NCBI RefSeq assembly: GCF_023273855.1
Contig: NZ_CP096884.1
Location: forward strand, 3,348,001-3,412,000
Origin: Seonamhaeicola sp. ML3
GTDB lineage: Bacteria > Bacteroidota > Bacteroidia > Flavobacteriales > Flavobacteriaceae
Direction of reading: 5' to 3'
DNA: 64,000 nucleotides
The notes below the pieces were generated by a model that saw only the letters and a list, made by a program, of their open reading frames with translations, was not told the origin of the DNA and did not search any database. Positions within the stretch are counted from its first letter, which is position 1; each line of letters starts with the position of its first letter. This document shows positions 53,747 to 63,010 of this stretch, piece by piece. The position numbers and the translations under genes are program-made.

Positions 53747-54409
53747 ATGAAAAAACTTACTAATTTTCTAAAAAAAAATGTTAGAAAGGTAGATAGCTAC
53801 TTACCAAGGCCAATTTTTCATCCATGGAGAATGTCTAAAAATGAAAAGAAAACATTTGACGAACTAATAAAAAAATCTAGCTATTATCTTGAATTTGGTT
53901 CAGGGGGAAGTACAATTAGAGCTTTAATGAAGAGCAATACAAAAATTTATTCTGTAGATTCGAGTTCAGAATGGATTGATTTTATGAGAAAATATAAAAT
54001 TATTCGCCATTTTGAAGGGAAAAGACTTGATTTCTTTCATGTTAATATAGGTCCAACCATAGAATGGGGAAATCCAGCAGATGATTCCTCAAAGAGCCTG
54101 TACCCCAACTTCTCATCCCAAGTTTTCGAGAAAATAAATCCAGAAATGTTAGATACAATTTTTATCGATGGACGTTTTAGAGTAGCTTGTATACTTAAAA
54201 CCATAATTCATTTACACAATTCTGGTAATTATCATAACAAAATTATTATGGTTCATGATTTTTGGAATCGAGAGTATTATCATGAAGTATTGCGCTATCT
54301 CAAAATTATGAGAAAAATTGACACATTTGGTGTTTTCTGTTTAAAAGAAAACTTAGATATTAATGATGTCAAAGAAGATTACAATCATTTTAAGTTTGAT
54401 ATAAGATAG
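53747..54409 (+). CDS. Probable SAM-dependent methyltransferase or related Rossmann enzyme
   Basis: A 220-residue soluble protein. LEFGSGGSTIRALMK near residue 46 has the Gly-rich loop of class I methyltransferases, and YSVDSSSEWIDFM follows with the acidic residue that would hold the ribose. TIFIDGRFRVACIL and IIMVHDFWNREYYHE are later core strands. Basic N-terminus and base composition are more AT-rich than the housekeeping genes around it. Relatives are often found in surface polysaccharide gene sets. The frame opens earlier at 53690; ATG 53747 seems better. It stands alone with its own promoter and terminator-like hairpin. Confidence 0.6.
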   Translation: MKKLTNFLKKNVRKVDSYLPRPIFHPWRMSKNEKKTFDELIKKSSYYLEFGSGGSTIRALMKSNTKIYSVDSSSEWIDFMRKYKIIRHFEGKRLDFFHVNIGPTIEWGNPADDSSKSLYPNFSSQVFEKINPEMLDTIFIDGRFRVACILKTIIHLHNSGNYHNKIIMVHDFWNREYYHEVLRYLKIMRKIDTFGVFCLKENLDINDVKEDYNHFKFDIR

Positions 54410-54442
54410 AAGTGATTAAATAAAAAAGTAATTAATTGATTT

Positions 54443-54478
54443 AAAAAACTATGCAAACATAATATTCGTAGTTTTTTT
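54443..54478 (+). terminator. AT-rich terminator-like hairpin
   Basis: Arms AAAAAACTA and TAGTTTTTT with a 17-base loop lie 33 bases after the methyltransferase-like gene. The arms are almost only A and T, so strength is doubtful. Confidence 0.4.
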
Positions 54479-54542
54479 ACTTTGTTTCTCACTTAATAAC
54501 TTTGACTCCTAACTAAGGAGTGTAGCCTAACTGTTTCAAAAA

Positions 54543-54782
54543 TCAGTCCTGACCAGATTCAACATACCCCTTCCGAATATTCCTTACCAAATATTCTAGC
54601 CCATTTACCTTTAGCTCATAAACCGTGGTAAGCATATCGCCTAATTTATTTTTTGGAAATCCTTTTCTATGATACCAAACCACGTAATACTCTGGCAAAT
54701 CAATTAGATAACGGTCTTTGTATTTGCCATAAGGCATTTTGGTCTGGGCAAGTTTTACGAGAAATTCTTTATCTGGGAGCAT
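54543..54782 (-). CDS. DUF3820 family protein
   Basis: A 79-residue cytosolic protein with the family wording KMPYGKYKDRYLIDLPEYYVVW and KGFPKNKLGDML. DUF3820 is widespread, sometimes fused to exonuclease-like domains. Function not established. It lies 70 bases downstream of the DUF922 gene on the same strand. Confidence 0.85.
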   Translation of the reverse strand: MLPDKEFLVKLAQTKMPYGKYKDRYLIDLPEYYVVWYHRKGFPKNKLGDMLTTVYELKVNGLEYLVRNIRKGYVESGQD

Positions 54783-54852
54783 TTTAAATTTTTGTCAGGT
54801 TGAGTACTTCTCGATACAATTCCTCATTCTTCGGAATCACTCGAAGAGACAT

Positions 54853-55386
54853 TTAATTAGATTGGTATTGAGAATACTTTTCAAGTTCTTCTGCAATATA
54901 CGTTTCCCATTTGGCTTGGGCTTCATAATTTCTGGAATAATCGGTTTCGGTATCGTATTGATTTTGCAACTGTTTCAATTCCAAATTTATAGTGTTTTGA
55001 AGTGCCTTCAATTCCGATTTAATGGTCTTAGATAACTTTAAGCGTTCCATTCTGTAACGAAATTTACGTGCATGGAGTTCGGTAATATCAAAATGTAATT
55101 GCTCATGGCCTAGAATGTGTGAATTGGCCCTTTCCGGCTTGTACCAAGATTGTTCGGGGTAAAAATGTGCATGAACTTCAGAGGAAAAATCTACGACCTT
55201 ATTATCCTGTTTTCTAATAGAATACCCAAAGGTTAGTCCAGAAGCTGTTATCGCTACAGCACCAATATTGGGATTGGGTTTGTCTTTAAAATCTGTCCAT
55301 GACAGCCTGTAAGAACTTTTCCAAGACATTACGGGTTCATCTTGAACTAAAAGAAAACAGCAAAGCACTAAAAAAATTCTAATCAC
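54853..55386 (-). CDS. DUF922 putative zinc-dependent secreted protein
   Basis: A 177-residue protein with an N-terminal signal peptide of about 16-20 residues. The core has SYRLSWTDFKDKPNPN and the zinc-protease-like HEQLH in ILGHEQLHFDITELHARKF. The HExxH plus a downstream Glu/His is what DUF922 proteins show; activity has not been proven for most. The rest is a long charged helix with many Gln and Glu. It is preceded by the LysM gene at 97 bases. Confidence 0.82.
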   Translation of the reverse strand: MIRIFLVLCCFLLVQDEPVMSWKSSYRLSWTDFKDKPNPNIGAVAITASGLTFGYSIRKQDNKVVDFSSEVHAHFYPEQSWYKPERANSHILGHEQLHFDITELHARKFRYRMERLKLSKTIKSELKALQNTINLELKQLQNQYDTETDYSRNYEAQAKWETYIAEELEKYSQYQSN

Positions 55387-55483
55387 GGCAAAAGATAGTA
55401 TATGTTGTCAAAATGCGCGGAGTCAAAACTCCATCAAGCAACTTACTCGACGATATACATTATAAAACGAAGTGCGCGACCGC

Positions 55484-57400
55484 TTATTGTTTTACCTCAA
55501 CAATGGCTAAATCCTGATGCTTTACCAAGTACACCGTATCATTGTAGTAGCCACCAAACATTTTCTTTTTGTAAGAGAATTTGTTTTCTACATATTCGGT
55601 TATTGGGGCTTTGTTTACAGACATGAATAAATCTTCTGAAGATGCCAAACGAAGCACCACATCCATGGTTAAATCGAACCCTTTAACGGCCCTTTTATTT
55701 GGTGTTATAAAATATTTTTGTTCGTAACGTTTTGCAAAGGCATCGTTTTCATCATAATTCTTAGAGATGGTAGCATAATGAAATTGAAGTCTAGAAAGGT
55801 GTTCATTAGCTATTTCGTCTCCTTCAAAAGCCTTATTGAAATTGGTAGTCACCAAGATGATATCTCTTTGCTCAATTTGTTCATCTTCATTCTCTTTTTG
55901 AATCAAAGACGCTAAAATACTGGTCACATTTGAAGCAAAACCAACATCTCTGGTCTCTAAAAACACAATATTGTTTCCAGATTTCAAAACATCTTCTATC
56001 TGCTGTTTTACCACAAAATATTTATCATTTCCATCTTTATCTTTATTAGAAAACACCTGTCTAGCCGCGATAAACTCTTGCTTTAAACCATTAGAAACAG
56101 CTTTGTGCCTAGAATCTGCAATAACCACAATATTACTCATTAAAGTATCAGACTTCACATAGTTTAACACCTTGTTTTTAAGTAAATCTGAAGATGCCCT
56201 AGATTGAAATACATTATCGTAAAGTTTCAAGTTGGTGCCAATAGGTGACACTACAGGTACATGATATGACCTCAATGCTGAGGCTACTTTTTCGAAAGTT
56301 TTTGAGGTTAACGGGCCAATAACTGCATCTACGTCTTCAAAATTATTGGTCTTGATAATTTTGGCAACTTCGCTAACTTGGTTTTTAGTATCGTAAACAT
56401 CAACTTTTAACGAAATACCCAACGTTTTTAGAGAATCTATGGCCATAAGCACACCCGAATGAAAATCTAATGACGCATCTAAATAAGGATCTCTTTTAAT
56501 ACTTCTTTCAGTACCGGCAATAGAATCGAAATCTACCCTGTTTAAACTGAAAGGCAACATTACCGCTATATGTTTTGTTGAATAATTAGAAATACTATCA
56601 ACTAAACTAATTCGAGCTTCTTCTTCAACGTTAACGGACTCATTAAAAGGGATTTTAAGAATCATTCCCGCTTTTAAACCGCTTTCTGATAAACCGGGAT
56701 TTAACCCCTCCAATTCGGCCTGTTCTAAGCCTAGCTTAATTTTTAGACGATAGAACCCTTCTTTTGGTAAGACTTTATAATAGCTAAATTGATTATCTAT
56801 TTGTTTTTCGGCTTCATCTTCGATATTAGGCACCTTAATTTCCTGTCCTTCTTTTAAAACCTCACCCATGTCTGGGTTCAATGCTTCCAGTTCGGCTATT
56901 GTAATCCCGAATTTATAAGCCACACGCCATTTACCTTCCTTGGGTTGAACGATATAGGTCTTATATAGCTCAACAGCTTCAACAACTTCTGTATTCTTAT
57001 AAATAGGAATCTGTAGTTTATCACCCTTGCGCAGTGGTTCGGCGTATAAATGTTTATTGTGCTTTTTTATCTCGTCTTCTGTAACACTATACTTTCTGGC
57101 TAAGCTATACAAGGTCTCTTTACGCTTAGTTTTGTGAGTTTTAAAACCTTGTAATTCCCTAACAATAGTAGTTTTAGTATCTACTTTAGATTTCGGAATT
57201 ATGAGTATGGTATTGGGTTTTAATCCTTGTTTTGCTTCTGGGTTTAAACTGTAAATATCGAATGGTGTTACAAAATAACGCTTTGCAATTTCTTCTACAG
57301 TTTCGCCTTGCTTTACCTTGTGAGTACTGTAATTTTGTGCCGTACCCAGATTAAAACTAAAAAGACATAGAAAACAAAAAATGGAAATGTATTTACTCAT
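55484..57400 (-). CDS. LysM repeats + periplasmic-binding-protein-like domain
   Basis: An exported 638-residue protein with a signal peptide ending near LGTAQ. Four LysM-like repeats (about residues 24-72, 83-132, 145-193, 205-253) are followed by a type I periplasmic-binding-like domain (about 275-638) with HIAVMLPFSLNR, DVDAVIGPLTSKTFEKVASAL, and VVSPIGTN. LysM binds peptidoglycan; the second part resembles branched-chain amino-acid receptors or LpoA. It may tether a ligand sensor or a synthase activator to the wall. Start ATG 57400 gives the signal peptide. It is downstream of guaA across a 332-base spacer. Confidence 0.85.
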   Translation of the reverse strand: MSKYISIFCFLCLFSFNLGTAQNYSTHKVKQGETVEEIAKRYFVTPFDIYSLNPEAKQGLKPNTILIIPKSKVDTKTTIVRELQGFKTHKTKRKETLYSLARKYSVTEDEIKKHNKHLYAEPLRKGDKLQIPIYKNTEVVEAVELYKTYIVQPKEGKWRVAYKFGITIAELEALNPDMGEVLKEGQEIKVPNIEDEAEKQIDNQFSYYKVLPKEGFYRLKIKLGLEQAELEGLNPGLSESGLKAGMILKIPFNESVNVEEEARISLVDSISNYSTKHIAVMLPFSLNRVDFDSIAGTERSIKRDPYLDASLDFHSGVLMAIDSLKTLGISLKVDVYDTKNQVSEVAKIIKTNNFEDVDAVIGPLTSKTFEKVASALRSYHVPVVSPIGTNLKLYDNVFQSRASSDLLKNKVLNYVKSDTLMSNIVVIADSRHKAVSNGLKQEFIAARQVFSNKDKDGNDKYFVVKQQIEDVLKSGNNIVFLETRDVGFASNVTSILASLIQKENEDEQIEQRDIILVTTNFNKAFEGDEIANEHLSRLQFHYATISKNYDENDAFAKRYEQKYFITPNKRAVKGFDLTMDVVLRLASSEDLFMSVNKAPITEYVENKFSYKKKMFGGYYNDTVYLVKHQDLAIVEVKQ

Positions 57401-57647
57401 ATAATAAGTTTTAAGCATTAAGCATGTAAATGACATACTCGTTTAGTTTTGGTTAAGCATATAACGTGCCAAAAAACACCCGCTTGCAAAACTAATTGTT
57501 GTTTTTAGAAGGCAAGTACAACTTATGGCCTACTAATATTTTCAAACTCACTAAATATATACGTTACGTTGTAATATAAAGTTGACTTATAATTCAAAAT
57601 TATTTAAAAAATTATCATTTGCCGAAATTAATCATAAATCAACTGTC

Positions 57648-57668
57648 ACCCTGAATTTATTTCAGGGT
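57648..57668. repeat. TGAA/TTCA hairpin repeat
   Basis: ACCCTGAA (57648-57655), loop TTTAT, TTCAGGGT (57661-57668), preceded by TGTC. It belongs with the units at 8017, 8092 and 57707. Confidence 0.65.
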
Positions 57669-57706
57669 CTAAATGAATCTTAACATTAATTTGTAGTTGT
57701 TATGAT

Positions 57707-57727
57707 ATACTGAAACAAGTTCAGTAT
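57707..57727. repeat. TGAA/TTCA hairpin repeat
   Basis: ATACTGAA (57707-57714), loop ACAAG, TTCAGTAT (57720-57727), followed by GACA. Perfect 8-bp stem. Confidence 0.65.
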
Positions 57728-57768
57728 GACAAATATATGACACTTAATTTTTGATAAAGTCACGCCTG

Positions 57769-59304
57769 TTATTCCCACTCAATGGTGGCAGGTGGCTTTG
57801 AACTAATATCATAGACTACTCTATTAACGCCTTTTACCTTATTTATTATTTCGTTTGATGTTTTTTGAAGGAATTCATAGGGCAAGTTAACCCAATCTGC
57901 GGTCATACCATCTGTACTTTCAACGGCTCTAAGCGCCACACATTTCTCATAAGTACGTTCATCTCCCATTACACCAACACTATTTACCGGTAAGAGCATG
58001 GCTCCTGCTTGCCAAACATCGTCATATAAGCCCCATTCTTTTAATCCATTGATAAAAATAGCATCAACCTCCTGAAGGATGCGTACTTTCTCTGCGGTGA
58101 TATCGCCTAAAATACGGATACCTAAACCAGGTCCTGGGAACGGATGACGTCCTAAAAGTTCGGGATCGATACCTAAAGACCGTCCTACTCTACGAACCTC
58201 ATCTTTAAAGATAGCACGCAACGGCTCTACAATTTTAAGTTTCATAAAGTCTGGCAACCCGCCAACATTATGGTGGCTTTTAATAGTTGCCGAAGGACCG
58301 CCAGTAGCAGATACACTTTCTATTACATCAGGATATATCGTTCCCTGTGCCAACCAGGTAACGTCTTCAATTTTATGAGCTTCATCATCAAAAACTTCGA
58401 TAAACGCATTACCAATGGCTTTACGTTTTTTCTCGGGGTCTTCAATGCCTTTTAAGGCATCCAGAAAACGTCCTGAAGCATCAACGCCCTTTACGTTAAG
58501 CCCCATACCCTCGTATTGGTTTAACACGTTTTCAAATTCGTTCTTACGGAGTAATCCGTTATTAACGAAAATACAGTATAGATTTTTTCCAATAGCTTTA
58601 TTTAGTAGAACTGCAGCAACAGTAGAATCAACGCCTCCTGATAAACCAAGGACCACTTTATCTTTACCAACTTTTGCTTGTAAAGCCCCTACGGTTTCTT
58701 CAATAAAAGAATCTGGTGTCCAGTCTTGTGTAAAACCAGCTATACTCACTAAAAAGTTCTCTAACAATTGCTTACCATCTGTAGAATGATACACCTCTGG
58801 ATGAAACTGAATGGCATAAGTTTCTTCACCATCTATTCTATATGCTGCATTTTCAACATCATGCGTACTAGCCATTAAAACTCCATTGGTTGGGAGTTGT
58901 TTTATGGTATCGCTATGACTCATCCAAACCTGACTTCCTGTATGAATATGAGCAAAGAACGGTTCGTTAACTTTAATAAAAGATAAATTGGCACGACCAT
59001 ACTCACGCGTATTCGAAGGCGCTACTTCGCCCCCTGAAAAATGCGCTAGATATTGCGCCCCGTAACAAACCGCTAACAATGGCTTTTTACCACGAATTCC
59101 TGATAAATCTGGATGCAAGGCATCTTCCCCTCTTACAGAGTTTGGACTACCAGAAAGAATAACGGCTTTATAGGCTTCTACGTTTGATGGAATCTTGTTA
59201 AATGGATGTATTTCGGAGTAAATGTTGAGTTCCCTAACTCTACGGGCAATAAGCTGTGTGTATTGCGATCCGAAGTCTAAAATGAGTACCTTATCATGTT
59301 GCAT
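57769..59304 (-). CDS. guaA: GMP synthase (glutamine-hydrolysing)
   Basis: Turns XMP into GMP with ATP and glutamine. The 511-residue protein has the class I glutaminase first ([31 protein letters not shown] with the nucleophile Cys, [10 protein letters not shown]), then the ATP pyrophosphatase ([12 protein letters not shown]), and the C-terminal dimerisation domain ending [10 protein letters not shown]. All motifs are intact. ATG 59304 is only 3 bases from a TACTTTTG promoter box, so the message should be leaderless or nearly so. The next gene upstream on the same strand is bshC. Confidence 0.97.
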   Translation of the reverse strand: MQHDKVLILDFGSQYTQLIARRVRELNIYSEIHPFNKIPSNVEAYKAVILSGSPNSVRGEDALHPDLSGIRGKKPLLAVCYGAQYLAHFSGGEVAPSNTREYGRANLSFIKVNEPFFAHIHTGSQVWMSHSDTIKQLPTNGVLMASTHDVENAAYRIDGEETYAIQFHPEVYHSTDGKQLLENFLVSIAGFTQDWTPDSFIEETVGALQAKVGKDKVVLGLSGGVDSTVAAVLLNKAIGKNLYCIFVNNGLLRKNEFENVLNQYEGMGLNVKGVDASGRFLDALKGIEDPEKKRKAIGNAFIEVFDDEAHKIEDVTWLAQGTIYPDVIESVSATGGPSATIKSHHNVGGLPDFMKLKIVEPLRAIFKDEVRRVGRSLGIDPELLGRHPFPGPGLGIRILGDITAEKVRILQEVDAIFINGLKEWGLYDDVWQAGAMLLPVNSVGVMGDERTYEKCVALRAVESTDGMTADWVNLPYEFLQKTSNEIINKVKGVNRVVYDISSKPPATIEWE

Positions 59305-59307
59305 GCG

Positions 59308-59315
59308 CAAAAGTA
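59308..59315 (-). promoter_or_regulatory. -7 promoter box of guaA, next to the start codon
   Basis: On the minus strand TACTTTTG (exact TAnnTTTG) is followed by CGC and then ATG 59304. Nothing like a ribosome-binding site fits between. Confidence 0.55.
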
Positions 59316-59390
59316 AGCATTGATTTTGTACTAACGAATTAGCTTACTTTATTTTTTCAACATTTTTTGAACGTAAAAAACTTAAGGACG

Positions 59391-60986
59391 CTACATGGTC
59401 AACACTAAAAACTCCTGTTGTAAAGGTTGTAACCGTGCTATTAACTCGGGAATCAATTGTTTTCCGTATTCTAAATAAAATTCTGAAAAATTAGTGTTTC
59501 TCTCCTGTAAACTTCCGTTAGGGAATAATTCATTTTGAATATCTGTCATCCTTTGAACCTGATCGGACAACTTTCTTTTTTGTGCCTTCAACAAACGCTT
59601 TTCTAGCCTATCCAATCCTTTCAACTGTTTTTTCTCTTGAGCCTCTACAGCTCCCAAAAAAGATTTATCGGTTTGTTTGGCTAAATTTCGAAGTTCTTCA
59701 AACTGAATCAGCAAATGATTTTTCTGTTCCGAAAAATCTATATTAATGTTAGAAATCTCCCGAACCTTTTTATTGATAAATGCGTCTCGTTTTAAAAAAA
59801 TATCTTCGTTTGAAATATTAAGATTCTTGAGTTTTTTAGTCTGACTTTCGGTTTGAATCAATACAGAATTCCTGAGCAACAATATTGGGAATGGTACATC
59901 AATAGCTTTAAAAAAACCTTTTAATTGAAACCAGTAAGCCAACTCACCACCTCCGCCAATATAACAGAGATTTGGTAAAATTACTTCCTGATACAACGGG
60001 CGCATAATTACATTTGGAGAAAACCGTTCCGGCACCTCATAGAGGTGTCCTAGTATCTCACTCTTGCTAAATACAATTTTTGTGTTGTTTACTTTATAAA
60101 CGCCCTCTTCAAAAACGATACGCTCCCGTAAACCTTCATCTAAATAAAACAAGTTAATTTCTCGTGGATTTACTTGAATGTTATACCCGTTTGATAATTT
60201 TTCATTGGTTTCCGAAACCTTCTTAAAAGCAGTTTGATGTAATAATTCTTCTTCAGCATAGGGAATAAACAAACGTTTTAAGTCACTATCATTGCCATCA
60301 ACAATTACTAATCCGTAATCCTTAAAAAGTTCGTTTGCTAAATATCTGGTAGCGCTTGTTAAATCCTGATGATTTAAATAGGCATTATTAAATAGTTCTT
60401 TTAATTCTTGGGCATTTTTAGATTGACCAAATTCCGACTCTACTACATTATAAACTTCTTCAAGTCCTCTGGTAGATAATTCGCCAACAGCGCCGCCATG
60501 TGCTCTATTCCATTGTACCTTTTTGCCACTATAATTAAAATAATTTATTTCATCGAAATCATGATCCTCGGTGGCCATCCAATATATAGGCACAAAATTA
60601 AATTCGGGATAGTGTTTCTTTAGCTGCTTGGCGAGGTTTATAGTTGAAACTATCTTGTACAAAAAGTATAAGGGCCCAGTAAATAAATTTAGTTGGTGAC
60701 CGGTAGTTATAGTAAATGTTGTGGCTTCTTCTAAAAGTGTTATGTTTTTAAGAGATGCTTCGGAAGCTTTTACCCCTTTGTATTGTTTATTTAGCGAACA
60801 AACCAACGTCTGTCTAGCATCATCTGTAAAAAACTTTTGCTTCTCTTCGATTTGACTTTTGAAACTTTCAATATCCGGAAACCTGTTGTAAAAAGCCTTT
60901 AGCCCTGGCTTCTCAGCTAGGTAATCACATATTAAAGACGAGAAATAAACGGTTTTTGAAAATTCTAGGGAAGTAACTTTTGCCAC
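59391..60986 (-). CDS. bshC: Bacillithiol biosynthesis cysteine-adding enzyme BshC
   Basis: Adds cysteine to glucosamine-malate in the last step of bacillithiol synthesis. The 531-residue length and the blocks TTGHQLNLFTGPLYFLYK, VPIYWMATEDHDFDEI, and RNSVLIQTESQ fit BshC well. A long coiled coil follows in the middle (about 385-470). It starts with GTG at 60986; a TACATTTG promoter box lies 16 bases upstream (61003-61010). bshB1 is at 1613-2335; bshA is not seen. Confidence 0.95.
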   Translation of the reverse strand: MAKVTSLEFSKTVYFSSLICDYLAEKPGLKAFYNRFPDIESFKSQIEEKQKFFTDDARQTLVCSLNKQYKGVKASEASLKNITLLEEATTFTITTGHQLNLFTGPLYFLYKIVSTINLAKQLKKHYPEFNFVPIYWMATEDHDFDEINYFNYSGKKVQWNRAHGGAVGELSTRGLEEVYNVVESEFGQSKNAQELKELFNNAYLNHQDLTSATRYLANELFKDYGLVIVDGNDSDLKRLFIPYAEEELLHQTAFKKVSETNEKLSNGYNIQVNPREINLFYLDEGLRERIVFEEGVYKVNNTKIVFSKSEILGHLYEVPERFSPNVIMRPLYQEVILPNLCYIGGGGELAYWFQLKGFFKAIDVPFPILLLRNSVLIQTESQTKKLKNLNISNEDIFLKRDAFINKKVREISNINIDFSEQKNHLLIQFEELRNLAKQTDKSFLGAVEAQEKKQLKGLDRLEKRLLKAQKRKLSDQVQRMTDIQNELFPNGSLQERNTNFSEFYLEYGKQLIPELIARLQPLQQEFLVLTM

Positions 60987-61301
60987 AAAAAAAGGATTTT
61001 AACAAATGTAATTCATTAGTATTAACCACTGCAGAATCCTAACAGATTTTTAACTAATTCTCAATGTTAAGATAAAATAACATTGAGTTTTCAATACGCA
61101 AAAGCCTGATTTTAAAAAGCTAATCTCATCATTATCACCATTCTTTTTATTTAGAACAATTTTAAATATTAAACCTTGCATAATCTACCTAACATAATTG
61201 AAACAAAAAGTTAATACAACTACAGTACTCTATTAACAAACTTTAGACCTTCTAGAGATAGTTTTGGGGAATAACAATAATTAAAATTTACAAAAGAAAA
61301 A
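60987..61301. other. Divergent spacer between bshC and the PhoX-like gene
   Basis: No gene here. The bshC -7 box is TACATTTG on the minus strand at 61003-61010. A perfect dyad lies at 61060-61087. A rightward -7 box TAGTTTTG lies at 61259-61266, 35 bases before ATG 61302, without a clear TTG at -33. Confidence 0.55.
61060..61087. repeat. 10-bp-arm dyad in the divergent bshC/PhoX spacer
   Basis: CTCAATGTTA (61060-61069), loop AGATAAAA, TAACATTGAG (61078-61087). It lies about 50 bases upstream of the bshC promoter box and about 170 bases upstream of the rightward box, so an operator is as likely as a hairpin. Confidence 0.55.
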
Positions 61302-62930
61302 ATGAAAAAATTACTCAATCCTTTTTATGTATTAATGTTACTCGCCGCAGTTTCTTTAACTAGCTGTGACATTGAAGACGGAAAAGACGGAAAAGATGGA
61401 ATAAACGGTGTTGATGGCCAGGACGGTCAAGATGGCGTTGATGGTCAGGACGGAGAAGATGGAGAAGACTTAACCATTTCTGAAATGCAACCGCTTACCA
61501 ATTCTGTAACTCCAAACTCTTTATTTGCGTTTAAAGGTGCTTTTGCGTCTTCTGCTAGTTTAGACATCATTATGTCTTCTGCAGATATCCTGCCAACAGA
61601 TTCTACTTTCGTTTATGGTTCTTATATGGATGGCGCTGCCCTTTACCCATATGGAGATGGTACTTATGCCTTTATAAACAATTTAGAAAGAGACTACTCT
61701 ATTGCGAGAATTAGATTAAACTCAGATTTAAAACCTCTAGAGGGTGATTACATTGTGAGTGCTACTGCAACAGCATTTACTGCACAATGTTCAGGATCTT
61801 CAATAACAATGGAAGAGCATGGTTTTGGCCCACTTTACCTTTCTGGTGGTGAATGGGGCGGAAATGCCAAAGGTGTTTACAAAATAAACCCATTCCGTTC
61901 TACTTACGATAGAGTTGAAGCAGAAAGATTACCTGCTTTAGGGGAATGGTCTACAGAAAATGCCGTTGCCATAGGTAAAAATGCTTTCCCAGGAAAAACT
62001 GTTGTATTTATGGGTGATGACGATAGTAATAATTCTTATCCAGAATCTCACTTTGCTATGTATGTGGGTGGTCTAGGTGATTTATACAGCGGTGACCTTT
62101 ATGTCTTAAGAGGAAAAAACCCTGTTGAAACTTCTCCAGGAGCGGGTGGTCAACTTTTTGAAATGGGTATGGCCGAAGGTACTGAATACGATGTAGAATG
62201 GGTAAAGGTAACCGAACGTTCTATTAGCGAGCTTAACCAAGAAGCGATAGACTCTCTTGCTATTGGTTTCCAAAGAATAGAGGATATCGATTGGCAAAAA
62301 GGTTCAGCTTCTAATAACCGTACCGTTTACTTTGCGGCTACAGGAAGGTATCGTTCAGATAATCCTGATTTAGCAAATAGAGGAACTACTTTTGGTAGAA
62401 TCTACAAACTAGAATTAGACCCTGACAACCCAACAGCTGACGCCAAATTAACTGTAGTGGTAGACGGTGACAAAGAAGGTGGTATTGGTGATGGCATGCA
62501 CTCTCCTGATAATATTTTAGTTACTGAAAACCATGTTTACATACAAGAAGACCCTAACGGATATGCCGCACAAAATGCAGACATAACTGGTTATGCCAAG
62601 CTATGGCAGTACGACACAAACAATGGTACTTTAAACGAAGTTATGGAGTGCGACCAAATTACTGCGGCTGGACTAAATATTGGTAACACTTCTAGCATGT
62701 GGGAAATAACAGGTTTAATTGATGTAACTGACATTATTGGAGCTACTGAATCTACCTTTATAGGCGGTGCTCAAGTTCACGGTTGGAGACCAGAGAATAA
62801 TCCAGAAACTTGCAAAAGAGCAGACGGCCACTTATTTAGTGACCCAACAGCTATCGACTATTCTCCTAATGGTACTGGTAGTCAATACGAAGGTTCTGTG
62901 CTTTTCAAAATAACCGGACTTCCGAGATAA
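61302..62930 (+). CDS. PhoX-like (DUF839) lipoprotein with collagen-like linker
   Basis: An exported 542-residue lipoprotein (lipobox SLTSC, Cys22). Residues 27-56 are ten uninterrupted Gly-x-Asp/Asn triplets (GKD, GIN, GVD, GQD, GED), a collagen-like spacer. The rest resembles the DUF839/PhoX beta-propeller: LYLSGGEWGGNAKGVYKINP near 178, VVFMGDDDSNNSYPESH, YVLRGKNP, and HSPDNILVTENHVYIQEDPNG near 400. PhoX enzymes are Ca/Fe phosphatases, but the exact catalytic set has not been checked here. It is followed by a strong terminator and a MauG-like gene. Confidence 0.75.
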   Translation: MKKLLNPFYVLMLLAAVSLTSCDIEDGKDGKDGINGVDGQDGQDGVDGQDGEDGEDLTISEMQPLTNSVTPNSLFAFKGAFASSASLDIIMSSADILPTDSTFVYGSYMDGAALYPYGDGTYAFINNLERDYSIARIRLNSDLKPLEGDYIVSATATAFTAQCSGSSITMEEHGFGPLYLSGGEWGGNAKGVYKINPFRSTYDRVEAERLPALGEWSTENAVAIGKNAFPGKTVVFMGDDDSNNSYPESHFAMYVGGLGDLYSGDLYVLRGKNPVETSPGAGGQLFEMGMAEGTEYDVEWVKVTERSISELNQEAIDSLAIGFQRIEDIDWQKGSASNNRTVYFAATGRYRSDNPDLANRGTTFGRIYKLELDPDNPTADAKLTVVVDGDKEGGIGDGMHSPDNILVTENHVYIQEDPNGYAAQNADITGYAKLWQYDTNNGTLNEVMECDQITAAGLNIGNTSSMWEITGLIDVTDIIGATESTFIGGAQVHGWRPENNPETCKRADGHLFSDPTAIDYSPNGTGSQYEGSVLFKITGLPR

Positions 62931-62951
62931 TATAAAATATTTCTTTCTAAC

Positions 62952-62979
62952 AGGTTCCTCCTTTACGAGGAACCTTTTT
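62952..62979 (+). terminator. Rho-independent terminator of the PhoX-like gene
   Basis: Arms AGGTTCCTC and GAGGAACCT with a 6-base loop, followed by TTTT G. Classic form. Confidence 0.85.
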
Positions 62980-63010
62980 GTGTTTATAACGATCTTAAAA
63001 ATTCAAAAAA

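Larger units (their letters stand above)
57437..57768. other. Spacer between guaA and the LysM gene, with two repeat units
   Basis: No gene in these 332 bases. Two TGAA/TTCA hairpins are the only structure seen (57648-57668 and 57707-57727). I see no consensus promoter for the LysM gene. Confidence 0.5.
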
